64,000 bases of DNA, taken from positions 1 to 64,000 of the forward strand of contig NZ_LHVH01000023.1 in assembly GCF_001269885.1 (NCBI RefSeq). The letters are read 5' to 3'. The DNA is from Pseudomonas kilonensis (GTDB taxonomy: Bacteria; Pseudomonadota; Gammaproteobacteria; Pseudomonadales; Pseudomonadaceae). The translations under genes and the position numbers were made by a program. Numbering within the stretch: position 1 is the stretch's first letter; every line of letters starts with the position of its first letter. The notes under the pieces are model-generated. The model had not been told where the DNA came from, made no database searches, and was given only the letters and a program-made list of their open reading frames with translations. Below, in pieces: positions 35,194 to 44,027 of the stretch.

Positions 35194-36540
35194 ATGCAAT
35201 CAGTGAACGTCTATACGCTCGCGGGCGAATCCACATTCAACCGGTTTCACCGCCTGATCCTGTTCTGGTGCGTGCTTATATTGATCATTGATGGTTACGA
35301 CCTCGCCGTGGTTGGCGCGGCCCTGCCCGCCATCATGCAAGACATGGGCATCGATGCAACAAGTGCCGGCGTGATGGCCGGTTCGGCCCTGCTGGGGACG
35401 ATGCTGGGGGCCATTTTCCTGGGAACCCTGGCAGACCGCATCGGCCGGCCCAAAATGATCGCCATCTGCGTTGCGCTGTTCAGCCTGTTTACCGCCGCCG
35501 CCGGGCTTACCAGTGATCCCATCAGTTTCAGCATTTCGCGCTTTATCGCCGGCCTCGGCATCGGCGGCGTCTTGCCTATAGTCACTGCACAAATGGGTGA
35601 GTTCTCACCGGCCAAGCTGCGTACGCGGTTGGTCACCCTGGTATTCGCGGGCTACTCCGTGGGCGGCATTCTCGTTGCACTGACGGGTAAACATCTGATC
35701 GAAAGCCATGGCTGGCAGTCGGTGTTCTTTGTTGCCGGGCTGCCGGTGGTGCTGATCCCGCTGATCTTGAAAACCATGCCGGAGTCTATGGCGTATTTGC
35801 TCAAACAAGGCCGTCAGGCTGAACTACGCGCCATCGTTCAGAGAATCTGCCCCAATCTTCAACTGGACGATGACGTGGTATTTGCGGGCAATCCAACCGA
35901 AACCAAGGCCGCACTCGACAGCCCGATCAAGGGTCTCTTCAGCGAAGGCCGGGGGTTCAGCACGGTGATGATTTGGGCGGCTTTCATGACCGGGCTTTTC
36001 ATGGTCTATGCGCTTAACTCCTGGCTGACCAAATTGATGGCGATGTCGGGTCATAGCCTCGGATCGGCGCTGAACTTTGTCATCGTGTTCAACGTGGGTG
36101 CGATTGTGGGTGCGATCGGTGGAGGATGGTTGAGCGACAAGCTCAACATCAAGCATGTGCTGATTGCGTTCTACATCGTCGGTGCCTTGGCGCTCACAGC
36201 GATGGCCTTCACCCGCTCAACCGAGCTGTTGTTTGTCGTGGTGTTCATCGTCGGCGCCTCGACGTTGGGTACTCAGTTGATCGCGTACGCCTATGCCGGG
36301 GACTTCTACCCCACGCCCATCCGCGCCACCGGTGTGGGCTTCGCATCAGGCGTTGGCCGGATCGGCGCGATCATCGCGCCGGTGTTGATCGGCTGGCTGG
36401 TTTCATTGGCTTTGCCTCTTGAACAAAACTTCATGGTGATCGCGTTGGCGGGCCTGATCGGCGCGCTGGCGGTCACGTTTGTCAATCAGTCTCGGGCAGA
36501 TTCCCATCAGGTCAGCAAATTACCGGCCCTGTCCCGCTGA
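35194..36540 (+). CDS. MFS transporter, aromatic acid:H+ symporter type
   Basis: 448 residues with about 12 transmembrane helices. FWCVLILIIDGYDLAVVGAALP carries the DGYD signature of the AAHS family (BenK, PcaK, MhpT) in helix 1, and LGTLADRIGRPKM is the MFS loop 2-3 motif (about 74-86). It should import an aromatic or similar organic acid with protons. AAGGAG lies 8 bp before the ATG. It is the first gene of a same-strand set with a nitroreductase, an acyl-CoA ligase and an OprD porin. Confidence 0.9.
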   Translation: MQSVNVYTLAGESTFNRFHRLILFWCVLILIIDGYDLAVVGAALPAIMQDMGIDATSAGVMAGSALLGTMLGAIFLGTLADRIGRPKMIAICVALFSLFTAAAGLTSDPISFSISRFIAGLGIGGVLPIVTAQMGEFSPAKLRTRLVTLVFAGYSVGGILVALTGKHLIESHGWQSVFFVAGLPVVLIPLILKTMPESMAYLLKQGRQAELRAIVQRICPNLQLDDDVVFAGNPTETKAALDSPIKGLFSEGRGFSTVMIWAAFMTGLFMVYALNSWLTKLMAMSGHSLGSALNFVIVFNVGAIVGAIGGGWLSDKLNIKHVLIAFYIVGALALTAMAFTRSTELLFVVVFIVGASTLGTQLIAYAYAGDFYPTPIRATGVGFASGVGRIGAIIAPVLIGWLVSLALPLEQNFMVIALAGLIGALAVTFVNQSRADSHQVSKLPALSR

Positions 36541-36571
36541 CTGTTCACCCTGAACGGAACCCGCTAAAAGG

Positions 36572-37321
36572 ATGCGTATCTTGAATCGCTTGTCACCACC
36601 GCCGCTGTCTGCGCAAGAAACCCAACGCACTGTCGACTGGGCAATCATGTCACGGCGCAGCGTCAGGGCCTTTTTGCCGACAGCCGTGCCCCATGAGGAA
36701 GTCGAAGCGATTCTGGATGTCGCGCGCTTCAGTGCCTCGGGTGTGAACATGCAACCCTGGCAGGTGCACGTTGTAACCGGTGAAGCGAAAGAGCGTTTGT
36801 CGATGGCCATCAGCGCCATCGACAACGACCCACGGCTCAGCAGCGACATGCAGGATCCCTACACCTACTACCCGAACGAATGGGTCACGCCTTACATCGA
36901 TCGCCGACGCAGGGTGGGTTGGGACCTCTACGGGTTGCTTGGGATCGCTAAAGGTGAAAAACAACGCATGCACCAACAGCACGGGCGCAATTACCGGTTC
37001 TTCGACGCGCCGGTCGGCTTGCTGTTTACCGTGGACAGAGTGTTGGAGCAAGGCAGCCTGCTGGACTACGGCATGTTTTTGCAGAACGTCATGTTGGCGG
37101 CACGCGGGCGGGGTTTGCACACCTGCCCGCAGGCCGCATTTCTCAAATACCACAACGTCATTTCAGACATGTTGAGCATTCCCGCCGACCAGATGCTGGT
37201 GTGTGGCATGAGCCTTGGCTATGCCGACCCCAAGGCCATTGAAAACACGCTGGTGACAGCCCGGGAACCGGTCAGCGCTTTCGCCATTTTTCATCATAAT
37301 AATAAGGAGACCTGCCCATGA
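36572..37321 (+). CDS. nitroreductase family flavoprotein
   Basis: 249 residues. FMN-binding features of the family: MSRRSVRAFLPTAVPHEEVEAI (about 26-47, quoted in part), SGVNMQPWQVHVV (about 57-69) and the late ARGRGLHTCPQAAF (about 178-191). Such enzymes reduce nitro groups, quinones or enones with NAD(P)H; a few act as desaturases or dehalogenases. The stop overlaps the next start (ATGA), so it is translationally coupled to the acyl-CoA ligase, which ties its substrate to the CoA-activated acid. Whether that acid carries a nitro group is not visible. Confidence 0.88.
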   Translation: MRILNRLSPPPLSAQETQRTVDWAIMSRRSVRAFLPTAVPHEEVEAILDVARFSASGVNMQPWQVHVVTGEAKERLSMAISAIDNDPRLSSDMQDPYTYYPNEWVTPYIDRRRRVGWDLYGLLGIAKGEKQRMHQQHGRNYRFFDAPVGLLFTVDRVLEQGSLLDYGMFLQNVMLAARGRGLHTCPQAAFLKYHNVISDMLSIPADQMLVCGMSLGYADPKAIENTLVTAREPVSAFAIFHHNNKETCP

Positions 37322-38970
37322 TCAGTGCAGCGTACGCAAGTGGACTTGATCAAACCCCAGCCAACCATGTTCCGTTGACGCCCTTGGGTTTTCTGGACCG
37401 CGCCGCGTTGGTTCATCCTGAGCGCGTGGCGATTATTCACGGGGCACTGCAACGTACCTGGGCTCAAACACGTGAGCGCTGTTATCGCCTGGCCTCAGCA
37501 CTGGTGGGTCGGGGCGTGCAGCCGGGGGAAACGGTTTCGATTCTCTCCCCGAACACTCCGGCAATGATCGAAGCCCACTTCGGCATTCCTCTATCCGGCG
37601 CCATCCTCAATACCATCAACCATCGCCTGGATGCCGAAGGCATTGCATTCATCCTGCGGCACAGTGAATGCAGCCTACTGCTGGTGGATTGCGAGTTCAT
37701 GGCGGTGGCCTATGCCGCGCTGGAGAAGCTCGAACGTCCTCCGGCAATCGTGATCATCCGAGATCACCTGGCCCCGGCACTTGGCGAGATTGATGTCATC
37801 GACTACGAAGCCCTGCTTGCCGAAGGCGACCCGAATTTCCAGGGAGTATGGCCCAGCACGGAATGGCAGCCGATAGCCCTCAACTACACCTCCGGCACCA
37901 CCGGCGACCCCAAAGGCGTCGTGGTCAGCCATCGGGGCACCTACCTGATGAGTTTGCTGCAGATGACCAATTGGCCGCTTGCCCAGGCACCACGGTATTT
38001 ATGGACATTGCCCATGTTCCATGCCAACGGTTGGTGCTTCACATGGGCGATTACTGCGGCGGCGGGCACCCATATCTGCCTGCGTAAAGTGACAGCGGAT
38101 GCGGTCCTCGGCGCCATTGTCGACCACAAAGCCGATCACTTCTGTGCGGCACCGACGGTGATGGCCATGCTTGCGCACAGCCAGACTTCCTTCGAACTGC
38201 CACACCCGGTGCGTGTATTGACGGCCGGCTCCCCGCCTCCGGCCTCAGTCCTGGACGCTGTGGTTTCCATGGGTTTCCAGGTGGATCATGTGTACGGCAT
38301 CACCGAAGTCGCGGGTACTCCGGTCAGTTGCGTCTGGCAGGACAGCTGGGATGAACTCAGCCCCCCCGAAAAAGCCAGGATGCGCGTAAGGCAAGGCGCG
38401 CGGGCGGCAGCCTTCGAAGGTTTGCTGGTTGCCGATGCGCAGACCCTCGAACCCGTTCCTCATGATGGCCAGACCACGGGTGAACTGCTGTTGCGCGGCA
38501 ATACCGTCATGATGGGGTATCTGAAAAACCAGTCGGCGACGCAAAAAGCATTTGAAGGCGGCTGGTTCCATGCCGGCGACGTAGCAGTGGTTCATCCCAA
38601 TGGGTACGTGCAGATTACCGACCGCACCAAAGACGTGATCATCTCCGGCGGTGAAAATATTTCATCCGTAGAGATCGAAGACATTCTTCATGGCCACGCA
38701 TCGGTATTGCATGCCGCCGTGGTGGCGCAGCCAGACAACAAATGGGGTGAAGTTCCCTGCGCCTTCATCGAGCTCAGAAGCCAGGCCCAGTCACCCACCG
38801 AAGCTGAACTGATCGCGTATTGCCAGGCGCGCCTGGCCCGCTACAAGTGCCCGAGCCGCGTGATATTCATGGAGCTGCCGAAAACCGCCACCGGAAAAAT
38901 CCAGAAGTTCATCCTGCGGCAACAAGCCGGGAGCCAAGAGGCGATCGTACGTCTGGCTTCAACTGGCTGA
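37318..38970 (+). CDS. AMP-dependent acyl-CoA ligase
   Basis: 550 residues, ANL superfamily. It adenylates a carboxylic acid and transfers it to CoA. Visible: P-loop LNYTSGTTGDPKGVVVSHRG (about 191-210), VDHVYGITEVAGTP (about 321-334), the hinge TDRTKDVIISGGENISS (about 434-450) and the catalytic Lys in LPKTATGKIQKFIL (about 520-533). Size and arrangement resemble medium-chain or aryl acid ligases. Start behind AAGGAGA and overlapping the nitroreductase stop. The neighbouring porin and symporter suggest an imported acid as substrate. Confidence 0.9.
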   Translation: MISAAYASGLDQTPANHVPLTPLGFLDRAALVHPERVAIIHGALQRTWAQTRERCYRLASALVGRGVQPGETVSILSPNTPAMIEAHFGIPLSGAILNTINHRLDAEGIAFILRHSECSLLLVDCEFMAVAYAALEKLERPPAIVIIRDHLAPALGEIDVIDYEALLAEGDPNFQGVWPSTEWQPIALNYTSGTTGDPKGVVVSHRGTYLMSLLQMTNWPLAQAPRYLWTLPMFHANGWCFTWAITAAAGTHICLRKVTADAVLGAIVDHKADHFCAAPTVMAMLAHSQTSFELPHPVRVLTAGSPPPASVLDAVVSMGFQVDHVYGITEVAGTPVSCVWQDSWDELSPPEKARMRVRQGARAAAFEGLLVADAQTLEPVPHDGQTTGELLLRGNTVMMGYLKNQSATQKAFEGGWFHAGDVAVVHPNGYVQITDRTKDVIISGGENISSVEIEDILHGHASVLHAAVVAQPDNKWGEVPCAFIELRSQAQSPTEAELIAYCQARLARYKCPSRVIFMELPKTATGKIQKFILRQQAGSQEAIVRLASTG

Positions 38971-39088
38971 CGCCCCCCCTTTTCACTCAACCTAAAAACT
39001 GTCTGCATGCGGAGCGCGTACGCGTCGCCCCTCCGAGGCGTCGTGCGCGCCGCAAACACCAAAAACAACAACAAAAGGTGCATTCGAG

Positions 39089-40351
39089 ATGGCAATAAAA
39101 CCTACGACGTCGTTGACGATCCTGCTGTTTTCCTCTGCGGTGCCAAACGCCTTTGCAGACTTTGTCGGTGACACCCAGGCAAGCCTGGAGTTGCGTAACT
39201 TCTACTACAACCGGGACTTTCGTAACGAAGGGGCCAGCCAATCCAAACGCGACGAGTGGGCTCAGGGTTTTATCTTGAATCTACAGTCCGGATTCACCGA
39301 GAGCCCGCTGGGTTTTGGCGTCGACGCACTTGGCTTGCTCGGTGTGAAACTCGACTCCAGCCCTGACCGTACCGGTTCAGGCCTGCTGGCGTACGACTCG
39401 CGGCGCAATGTAGAAGATGAATACGGAAAATTCATACCCACCGCAAAAGCGCGTCTGAGCCGCAGCGAGCTGCGCATCGGCGGCCTCAATCCGGTACTCC
39501 CGCTGCTGTCGAGCAATAACAGCCGGCTGCTGCCGCAAGTGTTCAGAGGTGGAATGCTGGTATCCAAAGAGCTGGAGCCGCTGACCTTCAGTGCGATCCG
39601 TATCAATGCGGTAAAACAACGCAACTCAACCGATTTCGAAAGCCTTACGGCGTTTGGGTACAAGCCGGTAACAGCCGATCATTTCACCTATCTGGCGGTT
39701 GATTACAAACCGATGCCCCAACTCTCACTCAGCTACCACGTGGCCGAACTGGAAGACCTTTACCGCTCGAATTTCTTTGGCCTCAAGTATGAACACGCGC
39801 TGGGCAGCGGTACCGTGCTGTCTGACGTTCGCTACTTTTCGGCCGGCGATACCGGCGATCAAGGGGTTGGCGAGGTGAATAACCGCACCCTCAGCACGAT
39901 GTTGTCCTTTCGCCAGAGCGGCCACACCCTGGGCGTTGGCGTTCAGAAGGCCTGGGGCGATACGCCGTTCGCCATGGTCAACGGCACGGATACCTATCTG
40001 TTCGGCGAATCGCTGGTCAGCACCTTTACCGCGCCTCAGGAACGGGTGTGGATTGCACGTTACGATTTTGATTTTACCGCCGCAGGATTGCCTGGACTCA
40101 CCCTTGGCTTGAAGTATGCAAAAGGACAAAAGGTCGACCCGACGTTGCTGGGCTCCGCTCAGGCCGCCCGCTTACGACTCGAAGGAGAGGACGGTAAGGA
40201 ATGGGAGCGTGTGACCGATATCACTTACACCATCCAGAGTGGGCCGCTCAAAAATGTGTCAGCGCAGTGGCGAAACTCGACCAATCGGTCGACGTACGCC
40301 GATAGCGCCAACGAAAACCGCCTGATTTTTCGATACACATTTAAATTTTGA
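39089..40351 (+). CDS. OprD family outer-membrane porin
   Basis: 420 residues. A signal peptide (MAIKPTTSLTILLFSSAVPNAFA, cleavage about residue 23) is followed by the typical OprD opening ASLELRNFYYNRDFRNEG and ends with the BAM signal FRYTFKF. The family contains 18-stranded channels selective for carboxylates (BenF, OpdK) or basic amino acids. Placement behind the symporter and ligase argues for uptake of the same organic acid across the outer membrane. A hairpin follows at 40370. Confidence 0.93.
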   Translation: MAIKPTTSLTILLFSSAVPNAFADFVGDTQASLELRNFYYNRDFRNEGASQSKRDEWAQGFILNLQSGFTESPLGFGVDALGLLGVKLDSSPDRTGSGLLAYDSRRNVEDEYGKFIPTAKARLSRSELRIGGLNPVLPLLSSNNSRLLPQVFRGGMLVSKELEPLTFSAIRINAVKQRNSTDFESLTAFGYKPVTADHFTYLAVDYKPMPQLSLSYHVAELEDLYRSNFFGLKYEHALGSGTVLSDVRYFSAGDTGDQGVGEVNNRTLSTMLSFRQSGHTLGVGVQKAWGDTPFAMVNGTDTYLFGESLVSTFTAPQERVWIARYDFDFTAAGLPGLTLGLKYAKGQKVDPTLLGSAQAARLRLEGEDGKEWERVTDITYTIQSGPLKNVSAQWRNSTNRSTYADSANENRLIFRYTFKF

Positions 40352-40369
40352 CGGATCACGTCAATCGGT

Positions 40370-40393
40370 GATCGGCTGCTTCAGCAGCCGGTC
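40370..40393 (+). terminator. stem-loop downstream of the porin gene
   Basis: GATCGGCTGC-TTCA-GCAGCCGGTC forms a 10-bp stem (one G-T pair) with a 4-nt loop, 18 bp after the oprD-type stop; ATGATGTATTTCTTT follows. It lies between convergent genes and is a plausible terminator. Confidence 0.6.
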
Positions 40394-40461
40394 ATGATGT
40401 ATTTCTTTCCAAACAGGACACTCTCATGCCTGTCGCTTCGTCATGGGCGATTCTGGTCGCG

Positions 40462-41358
40462 TTAGATGGCCAGGACGCTGCAAGGCACCTGATACAGGGT
40501 ATGTTCGGTCGTGCTACCCAAAAGCTTTTCCAGGCCATGGGACTGGACCCTGCCCATCACAATCACATCCATATGCTGCTCATCGGCGAACGCATTCAAC
40601 ACCGTGACAGGGTGCCCTTCAATGAAATGACGTCGGTCAGCGGCCACGCCATGTCGGTCGGCGAGGTCGAAAAAGGATGTTGCATGTTCTTTGCGCAACT
40701 GCGCGCCCAGGTCCGAGAGTGTTAGCCCCCCGCCGCCCATATCGCCCATGTACACCATCGAAATGTCGCAGGCGTACAGCAGGTGCAGCTCGGCATCACA
40801 TTGGATGGCGAGTCCGCGTGCCTGCTGGATGATCCGCTCATTGAGCTCGTTGTCCTGCGCCAGGGTATTGGAAGCGTCGACCGCTGCCACGACCTTGCGC
40901 GGCAAGGGAAGATCACCTTCACCCATCAGGTACACCGGAACCGAGCAGTGGCGCAGCAAACGCCAGTCCAGTGGAGTGAAAAAAGCCCGTTTGAACGTGG
41001 ACTCGTGCTGCACCTGCTTGATCAGCAGGTCGGGTTGCATTTCGGCGACGTGATCGAGGATGTCTTGCTGCATGTCATCGGCCCAGGCCACCTCCGTCGT
41101 CACCTCGATGCCTCTTTCACGCAGGTGATTTGCCTGGTCTTTGAGCCAATCTCGATGGTCTTGCAGGTAGCCTTCGCGCGCCTGTTCCCGGTCGCCTTCT
41201 TCAAGCAGCGACAACAGTTTCCAGGAAGGGATCAAGGCCGCGATGTGCAAGCGCGCACCGCTGGCCTTGGCCTTGGCCAGGGCCGCGGCGTGTTCCAGGG
41301 TTTGGGACTGGCGCAGGGCCGGGTTGATGATCAGCAATAACCGTTGATACTGGCTCAT
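40462..41358 (-). CDS. tandem universal stress protein (UspE-like)
   Basis: 298 residues from ATG 41358 (MSQYQRLLLIINPALRQ) with GGAG 7 bp upstream; an upstream extension has no ribosome site. Two Usp domains: residues about 1-150 and 155-298. The second keeps the nucleotide-binding G-x2-G-x9-G(S/T) pattern as VMGRVQSHGLEKLLGSTTEHT, ending in VPCSVLAI. In P. aeruginosa, Usp paralogues of this kind are induced under low oxygen by Anr and help survival; a perfect Anr box lies upstream here at 41482. Acts in the cytoplasm. Function inferred by family. Confidence 0.9.
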   Translation of the reverse strand: MSQYQRLLLIINPALRQSQTLEHAAALAKAKASGARLHIAALIPSWKLLSLLEEGDREQAREGYLQDHRDWLKDQANHLRERGIEVTTEVAWADDMQQDILDHVAEMQPDLLIKQVQHESTFKRAFFTPLDWRLLRHCSVPVYLMGEGDLPLPRKVVAAVDASNTLAQDNELNERIIQQARGLAIQCDAELHLLYACDISMVYMGDMGGGGLTLSDLGAQLRKEHATSFFDLADRHGVAADRRHFIEGHPVTVLNAFADEQHMDVIVMGRVQSHGLEKLLGSTTEHTLYQVPCSVLAI

Positions 41359-41481
41359 GATCGGACTCCATGGAACTTGCACGTTTGTCACGGCCTGCCA
41401 CGGCGGGCCACTGTCGTGTTTGCCGCTGCAACGGGCACCTTCGTTGTAGGTTCACCATCCTCCGTCAGGGCAACCGTGACG

Positions 41482-41495
41482 TTGATATATATCAA
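41482..41495. promoter_or_regulatory. Anr/FNR box
   Basis: TTGAT-ATAT-ATCAA is a perfect match to the Anr/FNR consensus TTGAT-N4-ATCAA. It lies 124 bp upstream of the universal stress protein start and 42 bp beyond the end of the HAD gene, so only the stress gene is positioned for activation. A class II site would put transcription start near 41447. Confidence 0.8.
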
Positions 41496-41536
41496 GTACC
41501 ATCGTCAGCCAGGCTTTCAACGGCTCATGCGCTTGA

Positions 41537-42259
41537 TCAGGTAGACATCACCTGAAGCTTGCGATCAAGGTCGATGAAACCATCGGCCTGCCAGTCCCAA
41601 TCCTGGGCTTGGGCTGCATCGGGGGCAGGTGCTCCACCGTACTCCATGGGTCGGTCGATATAGGCCGTCATCAGGCCGCACTCCCTGGCGGCCGCAAGAT
41701 CGCTGTGGTGGCAGGCCACCAGGCAGAGTTCAGCGGGTTTGATGTCCAGTGCCCTGGCCGTGGACAGGTACGCCGCAGGATCCGGTTTGTAGGTTTGCGC
41801 GAACTCCGCCCCCAGCAGCGCGTCCCACTGCAAACCGTTGTAGCGGTTCATGGCGATCATCAAGGCCACATTGGCATTGGACAAGGTCACCACCGCAAAG
41901 CGTCGGCGCAGCAAGGCCAGGCCCTCGGCCACTTCAGGCCAAGGGTCCAGGCGGCGCCAGGCATGGGCGAGCGAGTGCAATACCTCGGGGGCAACCCGCT
42001 CGACTTCCAGGCCGTAAGTCGTCAACAACTGGACCAGCGTCTCGTAGTGCAATGTGTCCAGCACGACGAAGCCTCCATGCCCCTTGATGCACTCGCGCAG
42101 CGCTGGCGCATACAACCGGCGCCATTGCATTGCAAATTCGGCGGGGCTGACAGCGGGCAGGTAGGTCGACACGAAGGTACTCGCCTCACGTGCGATGCCT
42201 GAATGCCAGTCAACCACGGTACCGAACACATCGAATGCCAACGCTTGTGGAAGCGTCAT
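41537..42259 (-). CDS. (S)-2-haloacid dehalogenase-like HAD hydrolase (type II)
   Basis: 240 residues, normal length. HAD motifs: nucleophile Asp10 in LAFDVFGTVVDWHSG, motif II VVTLSNANVALM (about 123), Lys in FAQTYKPDPAAYL (about 153) and CHHSDLAAARECG near 183, where type II dehalogenases usually have HxxDxxxA. It could hydrolyse 2-haloacids or a small phosphate ester. AGGAG lies 7 bp before the start. It is on the same strand as the APC permease 120 bp upstream; a link to that amine/amino-acid cluster is possible. Confidence 0.87.
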   Translation of the reverse strand: MTLPQALAFDVFGTVVDWHSGIAREASTFVSTYLPAVSPAEFAMQWRRLYAPALRECIKGHGGFVVLDTLHYETLVQLLTTYGLEVERVAPEVLHSLAHAWRRLDPWPEVAEGLALLRRRFAVVTLSNANVALMIAMNRYNGLQWDALLGAEFAQTYKPDPAAYLSTARALDIKPAELCLVACHHSDLAAARECGLMTAYIDRPMEYGGAPAPDAAQAQDWDWQADGFIDLDRKLQVMST

Positions 42260-42378
42260 CGCAAGACTCCTCTGCTATTTAGGTCCAGCCTGGCACCCCG
42301 GCCGCCGAGGCACTGGAACGCGGGAACCCAATGAGCTTAGCCTTATCCTTTTCAAGCGCCATCGATACTGCGCCGCTC

Positions 42379-43827
42379 CTATAGCTTGTGACTGCCCAAC
42401 ACCCGATACCGTTGCGGCGCTACCTTGCGCAGTCGCGCCGCGAGGAACACGCCGGTCAGCAAGGCTGCGGGAATGATCGCGCAGAGGCCGTACGACAAGG
42501 CCTTGCTCGCGCCCGTCAGCACATCGAAATGCACCACCGCGATAAACAGGACCGCCAGTAACGCAAGGCAAGAGAACCCCGGGAAAATCCGTCCACGCCA
42601 GATTCCCAGCTTGAGCTCGGGGTGGCGCTGGGCAAAGGCCCATACCGCGGCGGACGTCAGCGCCATCAGCAAAATCACACAAAGCGTCGCCAGGTTGGAC
42701 AGCCAGGCGAACAGCTGCAGGATCGGATCGGCATCCATCGCGGCGAAAATCAGCACGACCACGGCGGAGATCAAGCTCTGCAACGCCGAGCCCATGTGCG
42801 GGCTCTGATGGACGCGATGGGTGGTGCCCAACCGGCTGTGCAGCAAACCGTCACGGCCAATGGCATAGAAGTAACGCGCCGCGGCATTGTGGAACGCCAG
42901 CAGCCCGGCGTAGATGCTGACCATGAACAGCACGCGGATGACCTGGGTCAGGTGCGGGCCGACAAAATGATCGGACATGCCATAGATAAACGTTGTAGGG
43001 TCCTGCAAGGCCTGAAGCGTGGAGACGATTTTGTCCGCCCCTACGCCAATCACCATCGACCAGACCGACAGCGCGTAGAACCCACCGATCAGCAACACCG
43101 AACAGTAGGTGGCAATCGGAATCGTACGTTGCGGGTTCTTGGCCTCTTCGCCGTAGATAGTGGTGGCCTCGAAGCCGATGAACGCGGCGAAGCAGAACAG
43201 CAAGCCGATTGACGGCGTGCCGCTGAACACGTGGCGGCCCTCAAACGCGTCGAGATTGATGCCACTGTCGCCGCCCGTCCTGAGAATAGCGAAATCCAGG
43301 ACCAGGATCGCCAGGTATTCGGCGATCACAATGACCGACAACACCCGGGCCGACAGATCGATCTTGCGATAGCCGAGAATCGCAACGCTGGCCATCGCCA
43401 TCAGCGAGTACGACCACCAGGGCAATACCAGGCCGAACACGCTTTCCATCGTGCCGCTGACCACACCCCCGAACATGCCATACAGGCCGACCTGGAGGAT
43501 GTTGTAGGCAAACATCGCCAGCACCCCCGCCGCGCCACCGGCCAGGCCACCCAGGCCGCGCGAGGTAAACGCATAGAAACCGCCGGCGTTGGTGACGTGC
43601 CGGGACATGGTCGTGTAGCCCACCGAGAACGCCAGTAACACCAGCAACGCCAGGATCAGCAACGCCGGTGTGCCGGCGCCGTTGCCCAGCATGATGCCAA
43701 TGGGAAAACCGCCGGCGATGACGCTCAAGGGGCTCGCCGCCGAAACCACGAAGAAGATGATGAAGCCGACACCCAGGGCCCCACGCTTGAGCTCCGTGGA
43801 GCTGTTGACCGGGAGAGGTACACTCAT
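42379..43827 (-). CDS. APC family amino acid/amine permease
   Basis: 482 residues with about 12 hydrophobic helices. The APC signature is in helix 1 (LGVGFIIFFVVSAASPLSVIAGG) and the conserved FIGFEATTIYGEEAKNPQRTIPIA (about residues 218-241, quoted in part) follows helix 6. It should import an amino acid or polyamine. Located beside an AraC gene (upstream, same strand) and near a class III aminotransferase and an aldehyde dehydrogenase, so it probably imports the substrate of that pathway. Confidence 0.9.
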   Translation of the reverse strand: MSVPLPVNSSTELKRGALGVGFIIFFVVSAASPLSVIAGGFPIGIMLGNGAGTPALLILALLVLLAFSVGYTTMSRHVTNAGGFYAFTSRGLGGLAGGAAGVLAMFAYNILQVGLYGMFGGVVSGTMESVFGLVLPWWSYSLMAMASVAILGYRKIDLSARVLSVIVIAEYLAILVLDFAILRTGGDSGINLDAFEGRHVFSGTPSIGLLFCFAAFIGFEATTIYGEEAKNPQRTIPIATYCSVLLIGGFYALSVWSMVIGVGADKIVSTLQALQDPTTFIYGMSDHFVGPHLTQVIRVLFMVSIYAGLLAFHNAAARYFYAIGRDGLLHSRLGTTHRVHQSPHMGSALQSLISAVVVLIFAAMDADPILQLFAWLSNLATLCVILLMALTSAAVWAFAQRHPELKLGIWRGRIFPGFSCLALLAVLFIAVVHFDVLTGASKALSYGLCAIIPAALLTGVFLAARLRKVAPQRYRVLGSHKL

Positions 43828-44027
43828 GTTTTCTTGACCTTATTGTATGAGGCAGGCGCTGTAGGATCGATGCGGTCAACCGCTCACCGTCACCGAATAG
43901 CGTTATTGTTCTTGTCGCACGCTGGATTCGATCCTATGCCTCTCCCTGAACACACCACTATCCCAAATCGGTAACCAGAGACCTCTTCTCAAAAAAACAC
44001 AGATGAGCGTTATCCATCCGCCAGTAT

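Noticed and set aside
40426..40725. 99-codon plus frame starting after the porin gene
   Set aside because: Most of it is antisense to the universal stress protein gene and no ribosome site is seen.
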